Shown here: one piece after another, positions 1-5,313 of the stretch | Layout: every line of letters starts with the position of its first letter | Position numbering within the stretch: the first letter of the stretch is position 1 | Assembly (NCBI GenBank): GCA_023390215.1 | Contig: JAEWDG010000128.1 | Coordinates: forward strand, 1 to 5,313 | Source: Bacteroidota bacterium | Lineage (GTDB): Bacteria; Bacteroidota; Bacteroidia; Chitinophagales; Chitinophagaceae | DNA: 5,313 nucleotides | Reading direction: 5' to 3' | Program-made: the position numbers and the translations under genes | Notes under the pieces: generated by a model | Databases searched by the model: none | Seen by the model: only the letters and a program-made list of their open reading frames with translations | Told to the model about the DNA's origin: nothing

Positions 1-949
1 CAGAGAGATCTTCGACTACCTTGGAAATTTTACAGAATGGCGTTCTTACGAACACCGTGTATTGGCCAGTGTAGACGGTATGATGGTTCCTATTCCCATC
101 AACCTGAATACCATAAACAGTTTATATGGATTACAACTCAATTCTGAAGAGGTTGATGTTTTTTTCGAGAAAAGAGCCGAAAAGAAAAAATCAATCCGTA
201 CATCTGAAGATGTTGTTGTGAATAAGATCGGGAGAGAACTCTATGAAAAGTTCTTTAGGGGTTATACCCGCAAACAATGGAATCTTGATCCTTCAGAACT
301 GGACGCTTCTGTAACCGCCCGTATTCCTACACGGAATAATAAAGATAACCGGTACTTTACTGACACTTACCAGGCGATGCCGCTTCACGGCTATACGCGC
401 ATGTTTGAAAAAATGCTGGATCACCCTAACATTCGTGTCATGCTGAATACCGATTATAAAGATATTGTGCGGGAAATTCAGTACGATAAAATGATCTATA
501 CAGGACCTGTGGATTATTTCTTCGATTATAAATATGGGAAACTTCCTTACCGTTCACTGGATTTTAAATTCGAAACCATTGAAGCTGAAAATTACCAGCC
601 CACCGGAACGGTCAACTACCCTAACGATCAGGCCTACACGCGGATAACAGAAATCAAATACCTTACCGGCCAAAAACATCCTAAAACTTCTATTGTATAT
701 GAATTTCCAAAAGAACACGGAGATCCATATTACCCTATTCCCCGGCAGGAAAATGCGGTGCTGTATAAAAAATATGAAGAGCTCGCCCAAAGTATTCCAA
801 ACGTATATTTTACAGGCAGGCTGGCTACCTATAAATATTATAACATGGACCAGGTTGTAGCACAATCTCTAACCTTGTTCAAGAAAATCGTAGCAGCTGA
901 AAAAGAATATAAAAATGGAAAAGATGTACTGCGACTCCAGACAGCTTAA
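1..949 (+). CDS. glf: UDP-galactopyranose mutase, 5' end outside window
   Basis: Flavoenzyme that interconverts UDP-galactopyranose and UDP-galactofuranose in the cytoplasm, supplying galactofuranose for surface glycans. The frame is open from base 2 and runs into the window edge, so the gene is partial. About 315 residues are visible of a usual 370-390, and the N-terminal FAD-binding GxGxxG segment is missing. An in-frame TTG at 62 is not the real start, because family-like sequence (EWRSYEHRVLA) continues upstream of it. Family landmarks follow in order: VPIPINLNTIN, GYTRKQW, IPTR with its substrate-binding Arg (codon at 332), RYFTDTYQAMP, YTGPVDYFFD, LPYRSL with the second conserved Arg (codon at 551), EPYYP-like DPYYPIP, and the C-terminal FAD-contacting FTGRLATYKYYNMDQVV. 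The YYNMDQ segment has Asn where I recall Asp in E. coli Glf (YYDMHQ). This is probably a subfamily feature and not a defect. A related UDP-GalNAc mutase activity cannot be excluded. It overlaps the next gene, which suggests one transcript. Confidence 0.95.
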   Translation, partial: REIFDYLGNFTEWRSYEHRVLASVDGMMVPIPINLNTINSLYGLQLNSEEVDVFFEKRAEKKKSIRTSEDVVVNKIGRELYEKFFRGYTRKQWNLDPSELDASVTARIPTRNNKDNRYFTDTYQAMPLHGYTRMFEKMLDHPNIRVMLNTDYKDIVREIQYDKMIYTGPVDYFFDYKYGKLPYRSLDFKFETIEAENYQPTGTVNYPNDQAYTRITEIKYLTGQKHPKTSIVYEFPKEHGDPYYPIPRQENAVLYKKYEELAQSIPNVYFTGRLATYKYYNMDQVVAQSLTLFKKIVAAEKEYKNGKDVLRLQTA

Positions 950-3062
950 GCCTGAAGTGTGGGGAGGAATAGAATGTACAATCAACCGGGTCAAAGACAA
1001 TTTTCGTGATCAGCTTGAAGACTCAGGGCATTATCTGCGTGATAATGACCTGGAGGAAATTGCAGCCCTGGGTATAAGAACGCTTAGGTATCCTGTTCTT
1101 TGGGAAAAGCAATGCAGGCATGATACCGATGTACCAGACTGGAGTTGGATATCGCCCCAGCTAGAAAAGTTAAAAGCGTTGCATATCAAGCCTATTGCAG
1201 GATTGGTTCACCATGGTAGTGGTCCTCTGGGCACAAGTTTAATGGATCCTCTTTTTGGCGAAAAGCTTGCAGCGTATGCAGCCCGGGTTTCAGAAAAGTT
1301 CCCCTGGCTTGAATACTATACGCCGGTGAATGAACCTCTTACCACTGCCAGATTCAGCGGGCTATATGGGTTATGGTATCCGCATGAAAAAGATGACGCT
1401 TCATTTTGCCGTATGCTTTATAATGAAACCAGGGCGACGGTTCTCTGTATGCAAGAGATCAGAAAAATTAATCCCAACGCCAAACTTGTTCAAACAGAAG
1501 ATCTTACCAAAATCCAGAGCACTCGGAAAATGGCTTACCAGGCGAGATTTGAAAACCATCGCCGCTGGCTCAGTTTTGATCTGCTATGTGGCAAGGTGAA
1601 TCCTTCACATGCGTTATGGAACTACCTTACTACACACGGTATTAAAAATGCCGAGCTTGAATTTCTTCTTTTGAATCCCTGCCCTCCCGACATCATTGGG
1701 TGCAATTATTATCTTACCTCTGAGAGATTTCTTGACCATAATTTTAATAATTATCCGGAATGCAAACATGCCTTTAACGGGAAACACCAATACGCGGATG
1801 TTGAATCCGTCAGGGTTAATAAACTCCTGGGGCCCGAATATCTGATTACAGAAGTTTGGAAAAGATATAAACTTCCCATTGCAATCACCGAGGTACATCT
1901 GCATTGCACCCGGGAGGAGCAAATGCGATGGCTTATGGATGTTTGGAATACCGCCTGCAGGCTGAAACAAAATAAAATCGATCTCCGAGCTATCACCCCG
2001 TGGGCAATGCTGGGCAGTTTCGATTGGAATAGTCTGCTAACGTTGAACCGTAAGTGCTATGAACCGGGAATTTTTGATGTTAAAAATAAAAGGCTTCGAA
2101 AAACAGCGCTGGCTGACCTCATAAAAAATCTTGCCACCAGAGCCGAATTCAGTCATCCTGTGCTTGAAGAAGAAGGTTGGTGGAAGAACCAGGGCACTGC
2201 ACCACTTATTCTTCAAAACCGCAAACCCGTGTTACTCATAACAGGAAAAACAGGAACTCTGGGAAATGCTTTTGAGAAAATTTGCCAGATACGAAATCTA
2301 CCTACCGCAGCATTAACCAGATCAGAACTTAATATATGCGATGAGCGATCTATTGAACATGCGATAAACACGCATCATCCATGGGGCATCATTAATACGG
2401 CGGGATATGTTAAGGTTGATCAGGCTGAACAATATAGAGATGAATGTCTGTCGATAAACACCGGCGGGGCCGCCAATCTTGCAGATGCCTGCGAAAAGCA
2501 TGGGATCCGCTTTATGACTTTCTCCAGTGATATGGTGTTCGATGGGAAAAAGACAGAGCCATATATCGAAACCGACCAGGTAAATCCTTTAAATGTGTAT
2601 GGTAAAAGTAAAGCCGAAGCCGAATCAAAAGTTTCATGGCTGAATCCCTCTGCGCTAATCATTCGCAGCAGTTCATTCTTTGGACCATGGGACAGGTATA
2701 ACTTTGTGTACGAAATTCTGGAAGCGATCCGGAGAGACGGAAAAGCCTCTGCATTATCTGATGTATTTATTTCACCCACCTATGTGCCCGATCTTGTAAA
2801 CTGTTCTCTCGACATTTTTATCGATGAAGAAAAGGGAATCTGGCATATCAGTAACGATGGTGTATTGAGTTGGGCTGACCTTGCAAGACAGGCAGTGGAG
2901 CGGGCAGGTATTAAAGATGATCCAATAAACGGTATATCAGTACATAGTTTGAATCTCCCGGCTCCCCGGCCGCGGTTTTGTGGCCTGGGTTCTTCCAATT
3001 CAATGCGTCTGCCGGGAATAGAAGATGCCCTGTCAAGGTATTTCCTGGACAAGGCTGTTTAA
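915..3062 (+). CDS. Fusion: GH1-like glycosidase domain + RmlD-like sugar-nucleotide reductase
   Basis: The 715-aa protein has two enzyme-like domains. Residues about 12-405 resemble glycoside hydrolase family 1 (a TIM barrel): VHH at 98-100, TPVNEP at 136-141 with the presumed acid/base Glu140, ITEVH at 324-328 with the presumed nucleophile Glu326, and PWAMLGSFDW at 362-371. Residues about 436-715 resemble dTDP-4-dehydrorhamnose reductase (RmlD, extended SDR fold): the nucleotide-binding GKTGTLG at 444-450, INTAGYVKVDQAE at 493-505, SSDMVFDG at 537-544, and YxxxK with Tyr562 and Lys566. A linker lies at about 406-435. Both sets of catalytic residues are present, so both halves may be active. 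RmlD reduces dTDP-4-keto-rhamnose to dTDP-rhamnose, but here the exact sugar nucleotide and the glycoside substrate are unknown. No signal peptide is seen, so the protein is probably cytoplasmic. The start at ATG 915 lies inside glf (35-bp overlap). ATG 924 is an alternative, and no clear Shine-Dalgarno decides between them. The last codons lie in a duplicated segment. Confidence 0.9.
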   Translation: MEKMYCDSRQLKPEVWGGIECTINRVKDNFRDQLEDSGHYLRDNDLEEIAALGIRTLRYPVLWEKQCRHDTDVPDWSWISPQLEKLKALHIKPIAGLVHHGSGPLGTSLMDPLFGEKLAAYAARVSEKFPWLEYYTPVNEPLTTARFSGLYGLWYPHEKDDASFCRMLYNETRATVLCMQEIRKINPNAKLVQTEDLTKIQSTRKMAYQARFENHRRWLSFDLLCGKVNPSHALWNYLTTHGIKNAELEFLLLNPCPPDIIGCNYYLTSERFLDHNFNNYPECKHAFNGKHQYADVESVRVNKLLGPEYLITEVWKRYKLPIAITEVHLHCTREEQMRWLMDVWNTACRLKQNKIDLRAITPWAMLGSFDWNSLLTLNRKCYEPGIFDVKNKRLRKTALADLIKNLATRAEFSHPVLEEEGWWKNQGTAPLILQNRKPVLLITGKTGTLGNAFEKICQIRNLPTAALTRSELNICDERSIEHAINTHHPWGIINTAGYVKVDQAEQYRDECLSINTGGAANLADACEKHGIRFMTFSSDMVFDGKKTEPYIETDQVNPLNVYGKSKAEAESKVSWLNPSALIIRSSSFFGPWDRYNFVYEILEAIRRDGKASALSDVFISPTYVPDLVNCSLDIFIDEEKGIWHISNDGVLSWADLARQAVERAGIKDDPINGISVHSLNLPAPRPRFCGLGSSNSMRLPGIEDALSRYFLDKAV
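3027..3060 (+). terminator. Imperfect hairpin over the end of the fusion gene (weak terminator candidate)
   Basis: GCCCTGTC at 3027-3034 faces GACAAGGC at 3048-3055, giving an 8-bp stem with one C-A mismatch, followed by TGTTTAATTTT. It is the diverged counterpart of the perfect hairpin in the right repeat copy, and it includes the last sense codons of the fusion gene. Termination here is likely weaker than at 3181-3211. Confidence 0.35.
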
Positions 3063-3073
3063 TTTTACAAATT

Positions 3074-3168
3074 TCAGGCTGCTATCGATCGCGTTTACGC
3101 GTTGCCGTTTCTTTCATTAAATTATTCATGTGGCGCCAATGTATTATCCCTGGAGTTATCTCCAGAAA
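3074..3168 (-). pseudogene. Remnant of the glycosyltransferase 3' end
   Basis: Read on the - strand, this matches the last ~31 codons of the glycosyltransferase at 3232-4377. The intact gene ends FLADNSWDNTWSRMNDL and then KETATRKRESVAA. The remnant keeps pieces such as DNS.DNT, then after a one-base insertion MNNLMKETATRKRDR followed by a stop. Three single-base indels break the frame relative to the intact copy: near 3161, at about 3138, and near 3089. It has no start and is too short to be a gene. It is best read as a by-product of the tandem duplication. Confidence 0.8.
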
Positions 3169-3169
3169 C

Positions 3170-3327
3170 GGAATAGAAAAAGCCCTGTCAAGGTATTTCC
3201 CGGACAGGGCTGTTTTAAGATTTTATGAATATCAGGCCGCTACCGACTCACGTTTGCGCGTTGCCGTTTCTTTTATTAGATCATTCATACGGCTCCATGT
3301 ATTATCCCAGGAGTTATCTGCCAGAAA
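3170..3327. repeat. Right copy of the ~155-bp tandem duplication
   Basis: Second unit, directly abutting the first. Its left third reads in + frame as GIEKALSRYFPDRAV, a clear relic of the end of the fusion gene. It has no start of its own, and the stop is displaced by one inserted base (gtttta against gttta). Its right part is the functional 3' end of the glycosyltransferase gene, whose stop is at 3232-3234. The two copies have therefore split the work: the left serves the + strand gene and the right serves the - strand gene. Confidence 0.9.
3177..3215. terminator. Bidirectional intrinsic terminator between convergent genes
   Basis: AGCCCTGTC at 3181-3189 pairs perfectly with GACAGGGCT at 3203-3211, giving a 9-bp GC-rich stem with a 13-nt loop. 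On the + strand the stem is followed by GTTTT. On the - strand it is followed by TTTTTC, the complement of the A-run at 3177-3181. The hairpin lies between the + strand fusion gene and the - strand glycosyltransferase, where both transcripts need to stop. It sits within the non-coding relic of the fusion-gene tail, so it appears to derive from former coding sequence. Confidence 0.75.
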
Positions 3328-4377
3328 TTCATCAACCTGGTATAACCATTCCTCATATCCGCTTTTATCCAGCAGGTCTTCCGCAGCTTTTACAAAAGCA
3401 TCTGGAGTATCTGCTATCCTTGCGAGCCCGTTTTCTCCATAAGGTCTTACCACATCTCTGATAGAAGTTGATATAACAGGTTTTCCACCAGCGAGGTATT
3501 CGGGGGTTTTGGTAGGGCTGATGTATTTTGTGGCATCATTGAGTGCGAAAGGCATTATGGCAATATCCCATCCTGCCAGATAAGTGGGTAGTTCGTTATA
3601 TGATTTACCGCCCAGGTAATGAATGTTCATTGCGCGGGGGAGCGTAGCCGGATCTATCTTAACTACAGGGCCTATAATTACAAACTGCCATTCGGGACGC
3701 AAAGCGGCAACTTCCCGAAGCAAATCAATATCGAACCTTTCATCCACCACGCCATAAAAACCAAGGCGGGGGTGCGAAATACGCAGTTGATCAGCAGGTT
3801 CCGCAGTTTCGTAACGCGCTTTCCGGAAATGATGCTTATCAATACTACTCGGAAAAGGATGGATATTTTGATGACGCTGCTTTTTCGCTTCGTAAAGATG
3901 ATGACCACCCGTAAACACAATATCAGCCTTCCCAAATAGTTCGGCCTCAGCAAGTGTAAGTTCGGGCGGGGCAAATTTAAAAGCAGAGAGTTCATCCATA
4001 CAATCGTAAATTCTCAAAATAGGTTCGAGATGGTTGCTGAATGAAAACGCTAACGGTGAATAATACCAGCAGTGGTATTGACCGATACCATAATCTGAAA
4101 TAAGTCCATCCAGTTGTTGCATCAACCAGAATCTTTTCTCCTTTTCAGGGAACTCTGCCGGGAGTTTAGGCGTTACTACCCACACAGAAACATTTTCGAC
4201 ACGATTTACCTCAAACCTTGGTTCACCCTCCCCGATTAAGGGTTCTTCTATAAAAAATACACGGGAATGATTTGCAAAACGGCTTAACAGGTGCTGCGGC
4301 CGCTGATACACAAAATTCCAGCGTAAATGTGAAAAGCAAAGAATATCTTCCGTCATGTTCGTGATAGATGTTGTCAT
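3232..4377 (-). CDS. GT-B fold glycosyltransferase (GT4/GT1-like)
   Basis: The 381-aa protein probably transfers a sugar from a nucleotide donor onto a cell-surface or exported glycan at the cytoplasmic face of the membrane. The N-terminal half has the ILCFSHLRW and QRPQHLLSRF motifs (residues 12-34) of a family common in Bacteroidota, then YDCMDEL at 124-130 and an ADIVFTGG segment at 151-158. The C-terminal half starts near RLGFYGVVDERFD (204-216) and carries the donor-binding SPTKTPEYLAGGKP at 287-300, where Glu293 is the likely ribose/nucleotide contact. The length is normal for the family. There are no transmembrane segments or signal peptide. ATG 4377 gives the longest product. Met8 (4356) is an equally plausible start, because the conserved block begins just after it and no Shine-Dalgarno favours either. 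The gene converges on the fusion gene, and its 3' end lies in the duplicated repeat. It is 46 bp downstream of the DUF3606 gene. Donor and acceptor sugars are unknown. Confidence 0.88.
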   Translation of the reverse strand: MTTSITNMTEDILCFSHLRWNFVYQRPQHLLSRFANHSRVFFIEEPLIGEGEPRFEVNRVENVSVWVVTPKLPAEFPEKEKRFWLMQQLDGLISDYGIGQYHCWYYSPLAFSFSNHLEPILRIYDCMDELSAFKFAPPELTLAEAELFGKADIVFTGGHHLYEAKKQRHQNIHPFPSSIDKHHFRKARYETAEPADQLRISHPRLGFYGVVDERFDIDLLREVAALRPEWQFVIIGPVVKIDPATLPRAMNIHYLGGKSYNELPTYLAGWDIAIMPFALNDATKYISPTKTPEYLAGGKPVISTSIRDVVRPYGENGLARIADTPDAFVKAAEDLLDKSGYEEWLYQVDEFLADNSWDNTWSRMNDLIKETATRKRESVAA

Positions 4378-4423
4378 ATGGGCTCAGCTGTTTTTGATTG
4401 TTATTAAAGTTTGATTAAAACCT

Positions 4424-4612
4424 TTATCCGTTATTTTCATTTGATTTCAAATATTTTTCCACCGCTGTAACGGACACACCAACAGTTTTCACGATTGCTT
4501 TGAGCCGCTCTGCACTTACACCAAATTTTTTAGTCCAATACCGGAGTTCATAATCTTCATTAACGTTGATCCTTGAACTGTCCTGGGGCTTCTTTTCTGT
4601 TTTGCTATCCAT
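4424..4612 (-). CDS. DUF3606 domain small protein
   Basis: The 62-aa soluble protein is nearly all one DUF3606 domain. After a polar leader (residues 1-15) comes INVNEDYELRYWTKKFGVSA, then a helical stretch ending in VGVSVTAVEKYLK. The pattern of YELRYWxxxFGVs followed by a second helix and V.aVekYL is the family hallmark and resembles a small helix-turn-helix fold, but the function is not established. Start ATG 4612 is the only sensible one. It lies 51 bp after the DUF6496 gene and 46 bp before the glycosyltransferase, all on the same strand, so co-transcription is possible. DUF3606 genes often occur among general stress genes, which is knowledge of the family and not something shown here. 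Confidence 0.85.
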   Translation of the reverse strand: MDSKTEKKPQDSSRINVNEDYELRYWTKKFGVSAERLKAIVKTVGVSVTAVEKYLKSNENNG

Positions 4613-4663
4613 TGGTTTATGTTTTTTGATTACTAACGTTTATATGTATTCTCCACATTTATA

Positions 4664-5119
4664 TCAGGATTTCTTACGTGGCCTGCCCGCTGATTTTTTT
4701 CTGCCTGATTGTCCGGAACTCTTTTTTTTCGGACCTGGCTTAGATGCCGCAGATTTCTTTGTCGCTGATTTTCGTGAAGCAGTTTTTTTAGATGCAGATT
4801 TACGGGGTGCTGATTTTTTTGCAGCAGATTTACGGGGTGTTGATTTTTTTGTTGTGGACTTTTTTGGACCGGGCTTAGAAGAACTGCTTCTGGAAGTTGA
4901 TTTTTTAGGAGCTGATTTTTTTGTTGATGATTTTGAAGACGCAGATTTTTTCTTTGGCGCTTTAGCTCCTTCGGCCCTTGCTTCGGAAAGTCCGATTGCT
5001 ATTGCCTGCTTTTTGCTGGTAACTTTTTTACCCGACCGGCCGCTTTTCAAGGTTCCATGTTTGCGTTCATGCATAGCTCTTTCTACTTTGTCCTGAGCTT
5101 TTTTTGAATACTTTGCCAT
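4664..5119 (-). CDS. DUF6496 protein with histone H1-like basic tail
   Basis: The 151-aa, extremely basic protein has two parts. Residues 1-54 match the DUF6496 type (KYSKKAQDKVERAMHERKHG, then SGKKVTSKKQAIAIGLSEAR), a small helical domain of unknown function. Residues 55-151 are low-complexity Lys/Ser/Ala/Pro/Arg like eukaryotic histone H1 tails or bacterial Hc1/AlgP-type proteins. This tail has a 10-residue period at 91-120, two KPGPKK blocks (82-87, 127-132) and a terminal GRPRKK (145-150) resembling an AT-hook core. A DNA- or RNA-binding, nucleoid-associated or stress role is inferred from charge and motifs only. The start at ATG 5119 gives the canonical MAKYSKK N-terminus. It is the first gene of a possible three-gene - strand operon. 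Many Lys codons are AAA, which creates A6-A8 tracts. Confidence 0.85.
   Translation of the reverse strand: MAKYSKKAQDKVERAMHERKHGTLKSGRSGKKVTSKKQAIAIGLSEARAEGAKAPKKKSASSKSSTKKSAPKKSTSRSSSSKPGPKKSTTKKSTPRKSAAKKSAPRKSASKKTASRKSATKKSAASKPGPKKKSSGQSGRKKSAGRPRKKS
4760..4849 (-). repeat. 30-bp / 10-aa tandem repeat in the basic tail
   Basis: Three consecutive decapeptides, KKSTPRKSAA, KKSAPRKSAS and KKTASRKSAT (residues 91-120), follow an exact 10-residue period. At DNA level, 4794-4820 and 4824-4850 are 27-bp direct repeats that differ at one base, while the third unit has drifted. This suggests recent repeat expansion inside the gene. Confidence 0.8.
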
Positions 5120-5189
5120 AATAGAATGTATTTGGTTAGTAATAAACCTATTAAAGCAAATCCTGTACTACTCTGATTTTTGATGGAAA

Positions 5190-5216
5190 ATAACGTTATC
5201 GTACTTTGAAATGTAC
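5190..5216. promoter_or_regulatory. Two adjacent dyads, possible operator
   Basis: ATAACGTTAT at 5190-5199 is a perfect 10-bp palindrome. GTACTTTGAAATGTAC at 5201-5216 is an imperfect one with GTAC arms and matching inner TT/AA. They lie side by side about 70-95 bp upstream of the DUF6496 start and overlap the promoter candidate. Short AT-rich palindromes arise by chance, so regulator binding is speculative. Confidence 0.25.
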
Positions 5217-5227
5217 CCATTCGTCAA
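5198..5227 (-). promoter_or_regulatory. Weak promoter candidate for the - strand genes
   Basis: On the - strand, TTGACG (complement of 5222-5227) is followed after 18 nt by TACGAT (complement of 5198-5203), a sigma-70-like arrangement about 80 bp before the DUF6496 start. The typical Bacteroidota -7 element TAnnTTTG is not present, which lowers confidence. Confidence 0.3.
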
Positions 5228-5313
5228 CATTCGGGATGGATATATTGCAGAACAAATTATCAGGTTTAACCAGTGCATTATTATTCCCGGATGCAAATGA
5301 CTGAAAATAATAT

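Larger units (their letters stand above)
3015..3168. repeat. Left copy of a ~155-bp tandem duplication
   Basis: This copy pairs with the segment 3170-3327, offset 155 bases at the left end and 158-159 further right because of small indels. Bases 3027-3045 match 3182-3200 perfectly over 19 nt, and 3015-3060 match 3170-3215 at 42 of 46 positions by eye. The right part (3074-3168) matches 3232-3327 at roughly 85%. The left third is the true 3' end of the GH1-RmlD gene, encoding GIEDALSRYFLDKAV and the stop. The rest is a decayed copy of the 3' end of the convergent glycosyltransferase gene. Confidence 0.9.
5120..5313. other. Gene-free stretch upstream of the DUF6496 gene
   Basis: These 194 bp run to the window edge without a supported coding region on either strand. 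The stretch presumably holds the promoter and leader of the - strand genes. Apart from the promoter candidate and dyads listed separately, I see no RNA gene, terminator or further repeat. Confidence 0.6.

Noticed and set aside
62..949. Complete glf gene starting at TTG 62
   Set aside because: The same frame is open to the window edge and encodes family-like sequence upstream of 62, so the gene is truncated by the window and does not start there.
1614..1996. Antisense open frames inside the GH1 domain
   Set aside because: They overlap a conserved domain on the other strand, show no family features and have no promoter or spacing to support them.
2978..3442. + strand open frame of 154 codons across the convergent junction
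   Set aside because: It overlaps the ends of two well-supported genes out of frame. Its apparent internal repeat (CYRSRLRVAVSFI against ATDSRLRVAVSFI) only reflects the DNA tandem duplication.
3678..3995. - strand open frame of 105 codons
   Set aside because: It lies wholly inside the glycosyltransferase gene in another frame, with no recognisable motif.
4613..4663. Possible hairpin between the DUF6496 and DUF3606 genes (ATGT/ACAT arms)
   Set aside because: The stem is only about 4 bp and AT-rich, with no following T-run in either direction, so it does not support a terminator.
4566..5096. + strand open frame of 176 codons with ADLRGADFFAADLRGVDFF-like repeats resembling a pentapeptide-repeat protein
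   Set aside because: It is the exact antisense of the Lys/Ser/Ala-rich tail of the DUF6496 gene. AAA-AAA and GCA/TCC codons read backwards give FF, AD and similar pairs. It begins with a TTG inside the DUF3606 gene and lacks a real family pattern, while the - strand protein has a recognisable N-terminal domain.

Overview
The window looks like chromosomal DNA of a Bacteroidota member. The grounds are moderate G+C with AT-rich gaps, no clear Shine-Dalgarno sequence before any start, and protein types common in that phylum: a QRPQHL-type glycosyltransferase, a DUF3606 protein and a DUF6496 protein. Chitinophagaceae, Sphingobacteriaceae or a Cytophagales relative would all fit. Genus cannot be settled by eye.

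Left half (1-3062, + strand): the 3' four-fifths of a UDP-galactopyranose mutase gene (glf) overlaps by 35 bp a 715-codon gene. That gene encodes a glycoside hydrolase family 1-like domain fused to an RmlD-like sugar-nucleotide reductase domain. Both belong to surface-polysaccharide or nucleotide-sugar metabolism and are almost certainly co-transcribed.

Junction (about 3015-3327): this is the most unusual DNA in the window. A unit of about 155 bp is present twice in direct tandem with roughly 85-90% identity by eye. Each unit holds the 3' end of the fusion gene joined to the 3' end of the convergent glycosyltransferase gene. The left copy supplies the real end of the fusion gene plus a frameshifted remnant of the glycosyltransferase tail. 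The right copy supplies a non-coding remnant of the fusion-gene tail plus the real end of the glycosyltransferase. A 9-bp-stem hairpin in the right copy, with T-runs on both strands, looks like a bidirectional terminator.

Right half (3232-5119, - strand): read from the right, the order is a very basic DUF6496 protein with a histone H1-like Lys/Ser/Ala tail, a 62-aa DUF3606 protein, and a GT-B fold glycosyltransferase. The gaps are 51 and 46 bp, so this may be one operon. A weak promoter candidate with small dyads lies in the 194-bp gene-free stretch at the right edge.

The glycosyltransferase converges on glf and the fusion gene and plausibly acts in the same glycan pathway. The two small proteins look like stress or nucleoid proteins, and their link to polysaccharide synthesis is only positional. 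No mobile element, tRNA, rRNA or CRISPR array was seen. I do not see a convincing wholly new system. The points worth following are the GH1-RmlD fusion, the tandem duplication at the gene junction and the periodic H1-like tail.
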